36,803 nt of DNA from Bdellovibrionales bacterium. Its GTDB lineage: Bacteria > Bdellovibrionota > Bacteriovoracia > Bacteriovoracales > Bacteriovoracaceae. Below, piece by piece: positions 1 through 7,908 of this stretch. Below the pieces are notes generated by a model that saw only the letters and a list, made by a program, of their open reading frames with translations, did no database searches and had not been told where the DNA came from. The stretch is from assembly GCA_023250815.1 (NCBI GenBank), contig JAHEZZ010000005.1, positions 1 to 36,803 of the forward strand, in the 5' to 3' direction. Position 1 is the stretch's first letter. Each line of letters begins with the position of its first letter. A program made the translations under genes and the position numbers.

Positions 1-443
1 CCCCCCCTATAAAGGGGTCTCCTAAATTTCAAGATTTTCCTTTCAGTTATATGGTTTTTTTAGAAACAGAAACTTATAAAAATTTGAACTGTTCTTTTAT
101 GCCAATTGCGGGGATGGAAACAAAGGGGTGTGATACCGGATATCTTATTCGGGAACGATTTTTTGCCAATCAATTTAAGGCACTTTGTTTTGACGACCAT
201 AATACTCGCCATGATAAAAATGGGCCTTACTTTGAAATCCTCTGTGCTGAGTATTACTGGCCTTGGGATCAGGAAAATATTCTTTCGTGCCACTTTGCTC
301 GAGGTTCTAGCGACGGTGTCACAAAGTATAAATACCGCTGGTATTATCAGGTACCTTTTTTTTCATCATTGCTTAAAAAATTTTTAGGAAAAAAAGATCG
401 AAAAAAATGGATTTTAAAAACATATGAACTTATCAACTCCTGA
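1..443 (+). CDS. C-terminal part of an unrecognised protein, cut by the window edge
   Basis: The frame is open from the first bases of the window; the first in-frame ATG is at 51, but residues upstream of it (ending PFSY) read through without a stop. The true start therefore probably lies outside the window. The visible 147 or so residues are rich in aromatic residues and histidine, with no signal peptide or clear motif, and end in a basic tail. The last 20 bases overlap the start of the following GT2 glycosyltransferase, so the two are likely cotranscribed and translationally coupled. Position in a polysaccharide cluster suggests a sugar-transfer or modification role, but I do not recognise the family. 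Confidence 0.6.
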   Translation, partial: PPIKGSPKFQDFPFSYMVFLETETYKNLNCSFMPIAGMETKGCDTGYLIRERFFANQFKALCFDDHNTRHDKNGPYFEILCAEYYWPWDQENILSCHFARGSSDGVTKYKYRWYYQVPFFSSLLKKFLGKKDRKKWILKTYELINS

Positions 444-1218
444 TATTTCTATCATTTCATCTTTGTGGTTGGAAGAAGATAAGCTTTTAAGAAGGTGTAT
501 TGAAAGTATAATAGGTCAAACTTTTAAAAACTTTGAATGGATTATTGTTGATGATGGCGCTTCTCTTTCTAATCTTGAATTAATTAAATCGTTTAATGAT
601 CCGAGAATTAAAATTATTAAGAATAGAAAAAATTTAGGACTAACTGTTTCTTTAAATATTGCAGCACAAGTAAGCGGTGGGAAATATATTGCGAGAATGG
701 ATACGGACGACTATTGCTTATCTGAACGTCTTGAAAAACAGCATAAATTTATGCAGGAAAAAAAAGATTATGTTTTATGTGGTTGTTTTTATCATGAGGA
801 AATATTGGGTGTCAGAAAAAAATCTTTTGTAAAATTGATTTCTAGTTTTTACGACATTAAGAAGGATATTGCTACATTTAACCCCGTGGCCCATTCTTCG
901 TGGTTTTTTAGAAAAGATATTTTTGTAAAACTTGGCGGTTATGATGAGTCTTTTCGTTATGCTCAGGACTATGAGCTTTTGGGACGTTTCTTAAAATGTG
1001 GAAAGATTTGTAATTTAGAAGAGGTACTGCTGGTTAGAAATATTTCTTCTGATCGAATTTCTTCTCGTCAAAACCGCGAGCAATTATTATTTTCCTTAAG
1101 GGTTAGAATGAAATTGTTCATACAAAGTACAAGTAAATTTAGTTCATTTGTTTCAATTTTTAAATCAGCGGTGAAATATTTATTTCACCCGTTATTTTAC
1201 AAGGAATTATCATCATGA
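424..1218 (+). CDS. Family 2 glycosyltransferase
   Basis: A 264-residue GT-A fold glycosyltransferase, expected to transfer a sugar from a nucleotide-sugar donor onto a growing surface glycan at the cytoplasmic face. The N-terminal half has the GT2 signature: beta-strand ISIISSLW near residue 9, IIVDDGAS near 40-47 (nucleotide binding), NLGLTVSLN near 70, and the metal-binding DxD as DTDD at 93-96. The C-terminal third (after about 200) is basic and lacks predicted membrane helices. It begins inside the preceding gene and its TGA overlaps the ATG of rfbA (ATGA at 1215-1218), so it belongs to the same operon. Donor and acceptor cannot be read from the sequence. Confidence 0.9.
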   Translation: MNLSTPDISIISSLWLEEDKLLRRCIESIIGQTFKNFEWIIVDDGASLSNLELIKSFNDPRIKIIKNRKNLGLTVSLNIAAQVSGGKYIARMDTDDYCLSERLEKQHKFMQEKKDYVLCGCFYHEEILGVRKKSFVKLISSFYDIKKDIATFNPVAHSSWFFRKDIFVKLGGYDESFRYAQDYELLGRFLKCGKICNLEEVLLVRNISSDRISSRQNREQLLFSLRVRMKLFIQSTSKFSSFVSIFKSAVKYLFHPLFYKELSS

Positions 1219-2111
1219 AAGGTATTGTATTAGCTGGAGGATCAGGGTCAAGGCTTTATCCTATGACCAATATTTTCTCTAAACAACTTCAACCTATTTA
1301 CGACAAACCGATGATCTATTACCCCCTATCTCTTCTTATGCTCTGTGAGATTCGTGATATTATGATCATTACGACCCCAAGGGATATCCCTTTTTTTAAA
1401 GAACTTCTCGGGAATGGTGAAAAATTTGGAATTAATTTAAGTTTTAAAGAACAGCTGGCACCAAGAGGAATTGCTGAAGCCTTTATTCTTGGAGAAAAAT
1501 TTATTGATAATGATGATGTCATGATGGTTTTAGGTGACAATCTTTTTTATGGAAATTTTTCTTCATTTCGAAATGCCGTTGCTAAACAAATCAAAAAGGA
1601 AAATGGAAATCACGCCCATATATTTGCTTATCAAGTCCGAGACCCAGAAAGATATGGTGTTTTGGAATTTGAAGATAGATCTCAAAAAATTTTGAGTATA
1701 GAAGAGAAACCTTTGCACCCGAAATCAAACTGGGCAATCCCGGGGCTTTATCTTTTTGATTCGAGTTGTTCTTCTTTGGCAAAAAATCAAAAGCCTGGCC
1801 CTCGAGGTGAGCTTGAAATCACTGATTTGATAAAATCCTACCTTCGTGATCATAAATTGGGTTTTGAAACAATTAATCGTGGCATGGCCTGGTTTGACAC
1901 TGGAACACCGCAGTCTCTTTTAGAGGCCAGTTCATTTATTGGTGCAATTGAACAGCGTCAGGGAATGAAAGTGGCCTGCTTAGAAGAAATTGCATTGCGG
2001 GTAAAATTTTTAAGTATTTCCCAATATGAAAGCAAAATTGGCCAAATACCCAACTGTGATTACCGTCGTTATCTCGAACAAGTTCTTAGGGAAGTTGAGG
2101 TTATTCTATGA
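1215..2111 (+). CDS. rfbA: Glucose-1-phosphate thymidylyltransferase
   Basis: RfbA/RmlA joins dTTP and glucose-1-phosphate to make dTDP-glucose, the first step of dTDP-deoxysugar synthesis in the cytoplasm. The protein is 298 residues, the usual family length. It shows the N-terminal nucleotide-binding loop LAGGSGSRLYPMT (residues 6-18), SKQLQPIYDKPMIYYPLS just after it, VLGDNLFYGN for the metal/dTTP site, YGVLEF and IEEKP in the sugar pocket, and AWFDTGTPQSLLEAS near the C-terminus. The ATG overlaps the previous stop, and its own stop overlaps the rfbB start (ATGA at 2108-2111). This gives tight coupling of glycosyltransferase, RfbA and RfbB. Confidence 0.97.
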   Translation: MKGIVLAGGSGSRLYPMTNIFSKQLQPIYDKPMIYYPLSLLMLCEIRDIMIITTPRDIPFFKELLGNGEKFGINLSFKEQLAPRGIAEAFILGEKFIDNDDVMMVLGDNLFYGNFSSFRNAVAKQIKKENGNHAHIFAYQVRDPERYGVLEFEDRSQKILSIEEKPLHPKSNWAIPGLYLFDSSCSSLAKNQKPGPRGELEITDLIKSYLRDHKLGFETINRGMAWFDTGTPQSLLEASSFIGAIEQRQGMKVACLEEIALRVKFLSISQYESKIGQIPNCDYRRYLEQVLREVEVIL

Positions 2112-3139
2112 TTAAAAAAACAATTCTAATAACTGGTGGAGCGGGATTTATTGGTTCTAATTTTGTGCGAAATATTTGTGTTAGAACTGATGTCAAAAAA
2201 GAATTTGATTTTTTTATTATTGATTCATTAACTTATGCTGGAAATTATTTTTCAATTGAAGATGTAGTTAATAAAAATAAAAATCTTAGTTTTGAACAGA
2301 TTGATTTAAGACACAGCGAAAGAGTAATGTCATTTTTAAAATCACTGAATTTTTGTGGAGTGATTCACTTCGCGGCCGAATCACATGTTGATCGCTCAAT
2401 TTCTGGGCCTGATATTTTTGTTGAAACTAATGTGCTTGGAACTATCAACTTGCTGAAAGTTTCTCTCGAAAAATTTAAAACTAATCCACAATTTCTCTAT
2501 CTGCAAATTAGTACAGACGAAGTTTATGGAAGTCTTGGGGCAAATGATCCGGCATTTACAGAGAGACATGTTTTAAAACCAAATAGTCCCTACTCTTCAT
2601 CGAAGGCAAGTGCTGATCTTTTTGTCAGATCTTATTATAAAACATATGGCCTTCCTGTTTTAATTACTCGTTGTTCAAATAATTATGGGCCCTATCAGCA
2701 CCCGGAAAAACTTATTCCTTTGATGATTGAAAATGCGAAAAGTGATAAAAAACTTCCGGTATATGGGAAAGGAGAGAATGTTCGTGACTGGATTTATGTT
2801 GATGATCACAACGATGCTGTCTGGGAGGTTTTTACAAAAGGTAAAATTGGAGAGGTTTACAATATTGGCGGCGAATCAGAACAAGTTAATTTAGATGTCG
2901 TTAAAATGATTATTAAAAAACTAGGAAAAAATGAATCTCTGATTAATTATGTTACCGACAGATTAGGGCATGACCTTCGTTATGCGATGGATATCACAAA
3001 AATTAAAAAAGAATTGGGATGGAGACCAAAAAAGACTTTTGAGGCCGGACTTGATCAAACGATAGATTGGTATATAAAAAATTCGATGTGGAGTAAAAAA
3101 GTATTAGAGCGGGCCAATTATACCAATTCCACTAATTAA
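2108..3139 (+). CDS. rfbB: dTDP-glucose 4,6-dehydratase
   Basis: RfbB/RmlB is an NAD-dependent extended SDR that converts dTDP-glucose to dTDP-4-keto-6-deoxyglucose. The 343-residue product has the Rossmann loop TGGAGFIGSN near residues 9-18, HFAAESHVDRSI, the STDEVYG catalytic segment, and the YSSSK active-site Tyr/Lys motif. It also has TRCSNNYGPYQHPEKLIP and the substrate-binding stretch VYGKGENVRDWIYVDDH. It is translationally coupled to rfbA. The last codons (ending NYTNSTN) lie inside the left arm of the inverted repeat at 3121-3299, so the C-terminal tail is partly encoded by that element. No rfbD is present nearby, so the end product need not be rhamnose. Confidence 0.97.
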   Translation: MIKKTILITGGAGFIGSNFVRNICVRTDVKKEFDFFIIDSLTYAGNYFSIEDVVNKNKNLSFEQIDLRHSERVMSFLKSLNFCGVIHFAAESHVDRSISGPDIFVETNVLGTINLLKVSLEKFKTNPQFLYLQISTDEVYGSLGANDPAFTERHVLKPNSPYSSSKASADLFVRSYYKTYGLPVLITRCSNNYGPYQHPEKLIPLMIENAKSDKKLPVYGKGENVRDWIYVDDHNDAVWEVFTKGKIGEVYNIGGESEQVNLDVVKMIIKKLGKNESLINYVTDRLGHDLRYAMDITKIKKELGWRPKKTFEAGLDQTIDWYIKNSMWSKKVLERANYTNSTN

Positions 3140-3299
3140 TATTGGATAGATTTAGTGTTAGTTTTTTCCAGATTGCGTTTTGAAGAGGAGAAAAAACGCA
3201 GACGTGCCCTGGGGCACGTTGAGTATTTTACGACGATGAGAAATGTAAGATGGGAAAAAGTGGCGCTAAAGATACCAACATTAATTAGTGGAATTGGTA
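3121..3299. repeat. Long imperfect inverted repeat between convergent operons (MITE-like or bidirectional terminator)
   Basis: The 25 bases at 3121-3145 are the reverse complement of 3275-3299 with one mismatch. Partial complementarity continues inward (a TTTAG block and a T-run followed by CCA on one side, their complements on the other). Inside are two further hairpins: GCGTTTT 3174-3180 with AAAACGC 3193-3199, and ACGTGCCC 3202-3209 with GGGCACGT 3212-3219. The left arm contains the rfbB stop and the right arm begins one base past the cupin gene's stop. A miniature inverted-repeat element or a long bidirectional terminator both fit. Confidence 0.75.
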
Positions 3300-3767
3300 T
3301 TAGTTATCAATGCGGTCCCATTTATAGGGGATATCATTATGGTGTGGATCTATTCTCTCCATTTCATTTTTCGGAAGCTGATCGTGAGGAAGATCTGGGC
3401 AACTCGCCAGAAGTGACCAATCGCTAATACCTTTGTGTCCATTTGTAACTCCAATGGGGATCTGGGCCAGGCAGTAATTATCATCGCCCATAAAAATTTC
3501 CATAATATTACCATAACTTGCGGATTTTTTTCGGGAGTCAAAAAGTACTAATTTAATCATTCCAACCACACAGCAGTAGTTTAGAGTGATGGTATTATGA
3601 GTGTGCCAACCCTTAACTGCATCTTTATAAACTTTTGAAAAGTAGATTTCTCCAAATTTTTTAAAATGTTCGTCGCTTGATCTTAACATATGATAAATCG
3701 TGCCTCTCTCGTCAGCAATTCGTTTTAACGAAATAACCTTAACCCCATCGATTGGCCCCTTGGACAT
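3300..3767 (-). CDS. RmlC-like cupin, dTDP-4-keto-6-deoxyhexose epimerase family
   Basis: A 155-residue protein resembling the dTDP-4-dehydrorhamnose 3,5-epimerase fold. It shows RGTIYHMLR, EIYFSKVYKDAVKGWHTHNT (the cupin His region, H55 and H57), VVGMIKLVLFDSR, an IPIGVTNGHKG turn, and the terminal HNDIPYKWDR that is typical of RmlC-like proteins. It is shorter than ordinary RfbC (about 180 residues) and the usual RGLHYQ active-site motif is replaced by KGWHTH. It may therefore be an isomerase or epimerase acting on a different dTDP-keto sugar. The ATG follows a GAGGTAA ribosome binding site. The gene starts 7 bases after the upstream SDR stop, so it is last of a three-gene minus-strand operon. 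Confidence 0.75.
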   Translation of the reverse strand: MSKGPIDGVKVISLKRIADERGTIYHMLRSSDEHFKKFGEIYFSKVYKDAVKGWHTHNTITLNYCCVVGMIKLVLFDSRKKSASYGNIMEIFMGDDNYCLAQIPIGVTNGHKGISDWSLLASCPDLPHDQLPKNEMERIDPHHNDIPYKWDRIDN

Positions 3768-3774
3768 ATTTACC

Positions 3775-4797
3775 TCAGATAAAAAGTTCAGAATTTATTA
3801 TTTTATTTTCAAGTAAAAATTGAATTTGATTTAAGCGAGTGTAGTTGCGGTTATTAAATAGCTCTTTGTTGAGTTTTATCATGTCAAAACAGGCCTTAGC
3901 TTCATCTACACCTTGAGGGACTGTCCAGTTGGTGGTTAGTCCTAGTACTGTTTCAATTTTAGAGAAGCTGACATTGTAATCTCGATTGTCTCCAGCATTT
4001 TTTTGCATAATTTTAATGTCGCAGTTCGGATAGCGCATTTTGACAATCTCAGCAATTGATTTAATTTGATAATTTTCGCTACTTTTTCCAACATTGAATG
4101 CTTGATTCCAAACTTTATTTCGATCTGCCATTAGCGCCAAATAAAACGCTTGGGTAATATCCCTAATGTGAACCAACGGTCTCCATGGAGTTCCATCGCC
4201 CATAATTCTAATTTCATTAGTAGCGTGTGCAAAACCGCTTAAATTATTTACCACTAAATCAAAACGCATTCGTGGAGAAATCCCATAGGCGGTGGCGTTT
4301 CTCATATAAGTTGGGCAGAATTTTTTATCTGCCATTTTAACCAGGGCCTCTTCTGTTAAAACTTTAGATTTTGCATAAGCCGTTTGTGGATTTTGGACCC
4401 CTTCTTCTGTCAATGCATTGCCATCACCTTTGCCGTAAAGGCTGCATGAACTGGAAAAAATAAAACGATCAATTTTACTTCTTTTTGCCAATTCTGCTAA
4501 CCGAACAGAAGCATGGTAGTTAATATCATAGGTAAGTTTTTCGTTGAGCATTCCTAGCGGGTCATTACTTAGTCCCGCCAAATGAATAATAGCATCGATG
4601 CCGTCGAGATCAATTAATTCAACTTTACGGATATCTTTTTTTATCAGTTTGTATCTCGGTAAGTAAGTTTGATTTAAATTACCTTCAGAAAAAAAAGAAG
4701 AATCAAGTCCTACGACATTAAAACCTTTTTCAATAAAAAATGGAACCATTATGGAACCGATATAACCTTCTGAACCTGTAATTAAAATATTTTTCAT
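3775..4797 (-). CDS. Extended SDR, NAD-dependent sugar epimerase/dehydratase
   Basis: About 340 residues with an N-terminal Rossmann loop GSEGYIGS. It also has DGIDAIIHLAGLSNDP (the HLA segment of nucleotide-sugar SDRs), SSSCSLYG for the catalytic Ser, AYAKSK (YxxxK) for the catalytic Tyr and Lys, and RPLVHIRDI near the substrate pocket. It should act on a nucleotide-sugar as epimerase, reductase or dehydratase in the cytoplasm. I chose the ATG at 4797: AAAGGA lies 5 bases upstream, whereas the preceding GTG at 4800 would be too close. It sits 10 bases downstream of a GT2 gene and 7 upstream of the RmlC-like gene. Substrate is unknown; dTDP-4-keto-6-deoxyglucose from the facing operon is a reasonable inference. 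Confidence 0.88.
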   Translation of the reverse strand: MKNILITGSEGYIGSIMVPFFIEKGFNVVGLDSSFFSEGNLNQTYLPRYKLIKKDIRKVELIDLDGIDAIIHLAGLSNDPLGMLNEKLTYDINYHASVRLAELAKRSKIDRFIFSSSCSLYGKGDGNALTEEGVQNPQTAYAKSKVLTEEALVKMADKKFCPTYMRNATAYGISPRMRFDLVVNNLSGFAHATNEIRIMGDGTPWRPLVHIRDITQAFYLALMADRNKVWNQAFNVGKSSENYQIKSIAEIVKMRYPNCDIKIMQKNAGDNRDYNVSFSKIETVLGLTTNWTVPQGVDEAKACFDMIKLNKELFNNRNYTRLNQIQFLLENKIINSELFI

Positions 4798-4807
4798 CAC
4801 TTTCCTT

Positions 4808-5719
4808 TTATACTAAACTTCGACTTTCAAGTATTTTTTTGGATACAATCGTTGGTGCGAGGCCCATCATGGCCAAAATCATTGGTTTTATCGAGGGAAA
4901 GTAAGGCAAAAGAAGCGAAGTTGCTTTGGGCCCTTGCCCCTTGGCCATATATTCTTTTGCTTCACCTATTGCTGCTTCTTTTTTTAGTAAGTAATGGGCC
5001 CTTTTATATTTTGTTGCAAAGTCTGGGATAATTTCAAGATAGACATCGATTAATTTTTTAGTTTCTTTGTAAAACCCGTGGGCATGGGCCCAGCTTAAGC
5101 TTTTTGCATGAACCCTCCAGTAGGCCAAGGGCCGGTTTATAAAATCAACTTCCCAATTAAGGGCGATTCGCCTAAACAAGTCAGCATCTCCTATGTGGTT
5201 AAATCGATCGTCAAATGCATAACTCCATTCTTCTAAAACTTTTTTTCTAAACATGACAGTTTCAAGAGATAAAAAATAATTTGAGGTAAAGAGTTGGTTA
5301 AAAACATTTCCTCTTTTGGGAGATCTATTTTTAAAAAATTGGCCAATAATTTTACCGTCTTTTAAAAAATATGTGTCTGAGTAAACTAGACCTACTTTTG
5401 GATTATCAAAAAGAGGGAGTTGCCTCTCGAGTTTAGTGGGCATCCAAATATCGTCAACATCTAGTATGGCGATAATTTCACCTTCTGTTTTTGCAAGGGC
5501 CAAATTTCTTGCGGCATAAAGAGGAACATTTTTTTCCCCTCTAAAGTAGCGCAATCTTGAATCATAATTGAGAGTGATATCAAGTGATCCATCTGTAGAG
5601 CAGTTGTCCCAAAAAATTATTTCAAAATCTTGAAAAGTTTGGGCATAGATTGAGTCAATGGCCTCTTTTAAATAGGCCTCGCCATTATAACAATTCATGA
5701 GCACAGATACTTTGGGCAT
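4808..5719 (-). CDS. Family 2 glycosyltransferase
   Basis: A 303-residue GT-A glycosyltransferase. It starts VSVLMNCYNGEAYLKEAIDSI, has a variant nucleotide-binding segment FWDNCSTDGS where FVDDGSTD is usual, a conserved AARNLAL helix, and the DxD motif LDVDD near residues 86-90. A later HIGDADLFRRIA and YWRVH match the acceptor-side region of the family. There is no membrane helix apart from a weakly hydrophobic C-terminal stretch. It is the first gene of the minus-strand trio GT2-SDR-cupin. Its promoter must lie in the divergent region holding the palindrome at 5759-5795. Confidence 0.9.
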   Translation of the reverse strand: MPKVSVLMNCYNGEAYLKEAIDSIYAQTFQDFEIIFWDNCSTDGSLDITLNYDSRLRYFRGEKNVPLYAARNLALAKTEGEIIAILDVDDIWMPTKLERQLPLFDNPKVGLVYSDTYFLKDGKIIGQFFKNRSPKRGNVFNQLFTSNYFLSLETVMFRKKVLEEWSYAFDDRFNHIGDADLFRRIALNWEVDFINRPLAYWRVHAKSLSWAHAHGFYKETKKLIDVYLEIIPDFATKYKRAHYLLKKEAAIGEAKEYMAKGQGPKATSLLLPYFPSIKPMILAMMGLAPTIVSKKILESRSLV

Positions 5720-5758
5720 TTAATTTTCCATACTGTAAACTTGGGATGTGATTATACA

Positions 5759-5795
5759 CTGCTGCCTGTTTACTTGAAAAGTAAACAGGCAGCAG
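5759..5795. promoter_or_regulatory. Perfect palindrome with 17-bp arms in a divergent promoter region
   Basis: CTGCTGCCTGTTTACTT (5759-5775) and its exact reverse complement (5779-5795) are separated by GAA. It lies between the start of the minus-strand GT2 gene (5719) and the plus-strand SDR gene (5920). No T-run follows on either strand, so a simple intrinsic terminator is unlikely. An operator, a cruciform or a structured leader is possible. What binds it, if anything, cannot be told from the sequence. Confidence 0.7.
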
Positions 5796-5919
5796 ACACA
5801 AGGCAAAATAAAAGCCCCGAATGCGGCGGATTATAAAAAAATAAACAGATTATTTTGCTTTTTGCGAAGTGGAGAGTGAGAATAGGTTTGGAAAAATCAT
5901 TTTGCGGGGCAGATCGTCG

Positions 5920-6828
5920 ATGGTTATCAAAGACAAACTGGAAACAATAGTACTCACCGGGGCCAGCAGTTTTATTGGAATGCATCTAGCAAATCAATTG
6001 GCGCAAAAATATAACGTGGTGGCCACTATTTCCAAAGACCCAGCGGAAGAAATAAGAATTGAGCGCATAAAATTGTTAAAGCAGAGCGGGGTGAAAATAA
6101 TAAATTTAGATATTACTCATGCAGCAGAAGTTGTTTCTGTTGCTCGTGAATTTCGCCCATCTTTTTGGTTTAATCACGCTGGTTGGGTAAAGGATTATGC
6201 TTCTAGTAATTACGATTCAAATTATGCTGATCAGGTTCATTTAAATTCTTTACCTGACCTTTTTAAAACACTGAAAGAAATAGGAACTAAGGGGTTTATC
6301 GGAACAGGTTCAAGCATGGAATACTCCGACTCGGAGAATCCTCATAGGGAAGATGAAGTGTGTTCGCCGACAACCGCCTATGGGGCCTCGAAGCTTCGAC
6401 AAACTCAATTGTCATTGGAGCTTGGAAAAAAATATAATCTAAATACGGCAATTATTCGAGTTTTTATTCCTTATGGTGAACTGGATTCGCCGAGTAAAAT
6501 GTTGCCAGGACTACTTCGAAGTTTAGAAAAAGGAGAAAAATTTCCACTTTCTCCGGGACTTCAAGTGAGAAGTTTTATTGCGGTTGAAAAGCTGATAGCT
6601 ATTTATTTAAAAATTAAAGAAGAAATATCGAAAAATAAAGTGAGATTTGAAATTTATAATGGTGCTTATGATCCAGAATTGTCATTAAAACAATTTATTT
6701 TAAATCAAGTAAACCAACGTTTATTAAACACTACTTTATTAGATTTTGATGCGCTTCCGTTGCGTAAAACGGAGGTTTTGTTTTCTTTTGCGGATACTCA
6801 TAAAGTCAGAAAATTATTGGAAGAATAA
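5920..6828 (+). CDS. Extended SDR, NAD-dependent epimerase/dehydratase
   Basis: About 302 residues with TIVLTGASSFIGMHLANQL as the N-terminal Rossmann motif, FWFNHAGWVKDY, GTGSSMEY for the catalytic Ser region, TAYGASK (YxxxK), and IIRVFIPYGELDSPSKMLPGLL. It is a nucleotide-sugar modifying SDR, probably an epimerase or reductase, in the cytoplasm. The frame is open back to a GTG at 5869, but the ATG at 5920 places the Rossmann strand at the usual distance from the N-terminus, so I prefer it; the ribosome binding site is weak for both. The TAA is followed directly by the ATG of the next gene (6829), indicating an operon. Confidence 0.85.
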   Translation: MVIKDKLETIVLTGASSFIGMHLANQLAQKYNVVATISKDPAEEIRIERIKLLKQSGVKIINLDITHAAEVVSVAREFRPSFWFNHAGWVKDYASSNYDSNYADQVHLNSLPDLFKTLKEIGTKGFIGTGSSMEYSDSENPHREDEVCSPTTAYGASKLRQTQLSLELGKKYNLNTAIIRVFIPYGELDSPSKMLPGLLRSLEKGEKFPLSPGLQVRSFIAVEKLIAIYLKIKEEISKNKVRFEIYNGAYDPELSLKQFILNQVNQRLLNTTLLDFDALPLRKTEVLFSFADTHKVRKLLEE

Positions 6829-7908
6829 ATGCTGCAAATTGGATTTACGTTAGTAGAGGTCACTTCACTTAGTTATTTTATTCCACTTTTTATGGAATTA
6901 GATAAGAGACATACAAAATTTTATATTTTTTGTGATGGGGAGCTGTCAAAGCCAACTGCTTTAACTAAAAATAGCAACATTAGATATCTTGATCAATGGA
7001 AAAATAATGTAATTTGGTATCAAGATTTTGAAGATCTTTTGGAAAAGATAGATATGTTTAAATTGAATTATATATTTAGTGCTGAGGCGGCCCCATTTCA
7101 AAGACGATCAATTAATAAAAGCTGGAAGCTTGTTATCATTCCAACGCTAACGGATTATATCGAGTTATTTCCAAATTATGCCGATATTGGCGACATTTTT
7201 TTATCCCCTGGCCCGATTGCAGATAATTATTTAAATTACCCACCAACGATAGACGTGGTGAGGTTTGGAAATCCGAAATATGATGTTATTGAAAGTTTAA
7301 AGGAAAAGAATAGCAATAAGAAAGTTGTAGTTGTCTTTGCCCCTAATAAAAATATTATTTTAAAATCCTTTTATATATTAATATTAATTCGAATTTGGGC
7401 ATTATTTAGTGGTTTTAAGATAAAACTAAAAACTCGAGATAAACATAATTCTTGGATTTTAAGAATTCTTTTTAAAGATATTAATATAGACCAAAACTAT
7501 TACCCTTCGACCTCCCTGGAGCTTATTCAGCAATCTAGTTTTGTTATCCTTTTTGATTCGACGACCTTTAAAGAATGCCTATTGCTAAATCGGCCAATGG
7601 TTAATTTTAATGTTAAAAATTATCGCAAAACCCGCAAGGCCCTAGATGATTTTTTTAAAGAGACTCAAGATCAAAAATCAATTTTTGATCTTGATGGTTT
7701 TTTTATTTCGCCATTCTATTTGTTTAATGTTTTAAAAAGAGTTTCAACGATTGACCGATCAAACCTTTTTCAAGATTTAATTCCATCTTGGATTACTTAC
7801 AAAAAAAATTCATCTGAGCTTATTTTGGATTATATAAATTTCAAAGAGAAATTATTAGTCAAGAAACCTCAAGGGACTTCAACTGGGGTGTGTTCTCCTT
7901 TACCCTAA
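6829..7908 (+). CDS. GT-B-like transferase, resembling CDP-glycerol glycerophosphotransferase/UDP-GlcNAc 2-epimerase folds
   Basis: A 359-residue protein without signal peptide. The N-terminal half has a pattern of short beta strands (LQIGFTLVEV, KFYIFCDGE, LNYIFSAEA, KLVIIPTLTDY). The C-terminal half has VVVVFAPNK followed by STSLELIQQSSFVILFDSTTFKECLLLNRPMVNF. The latter looks like the donor-binding S/T-rich turn and acidic loop of GT-B enzymes of the CDP-glycerophosphotransferase type. A role in polymerising or decorating a surface glycan is inferred from this and from the neighbours. It starts immediately after the SDR stop. It carries a perfect 14-bp-arm hairpin followed by a T-run inside the coding sequence (7665-7701), and its stop overlaps the convergent methyltransferase by 4 bases. 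Confidence 0.6.
   Translation: MLQIGFTLVEVTSLSYFIPLFMELDKRHTKFYIFCDGELSKPTALTKNSNIRYLDQWKNNVIWYQDFEDLLEKIDMFKLNYIFSAEAAPFQRRSINKSWKLVIIPTLTDYIELFPNYADIGDIFLSPGPIADNYLNYPPTIDVVRFGNPKYDVIESLKEKNSNKKVVVVFAPNKNIILKSFYILILIRIWALFSGFKIKLKTRDKHNSWILRILFKDINIDQNYYPSTSLELIQQSSFVILFDSTTFKECLLLNRPMVNFNVKNYRKTRKALDDFFKETQDQKSIFDLDGFFISPFYLFNVLKRVSTIDRSNLFQDLIPSWITYKKNSSELILDYINFKEKLLVKKPQGTSTGVCSPLP
7665..7694 (+). repeat. Perfect terminator-like hairpin inside a coding sequence
   Basis: TCAAGATCAAAAAT (7665-7678) is followed after CA by its exact reverse complement (7681-7694). A TGG and an eight-base T-run then follow within the same reading frame. Only three of each arm's 14 bases are G or C, so stability is moderate. 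The resemblance to an intrinsic terminator about four fifths of the way through the gene is notable. Confidence 0.6.

Noticed and set aside
3155-3427. A 90-residue plus-strand frame between rfbB and the cupin gene
   Set aside because: It runs antisense through the end of the RmlC-like gene and through the inverted-repeat element, starts without a ribosome binding site, and has an arbitrary charged composition.
5759-5795. Intrinsic terminator for a gene at either side
   Set aside because: Both neighbours start, rather than end, at this region and neither side of the stem has a T-run.
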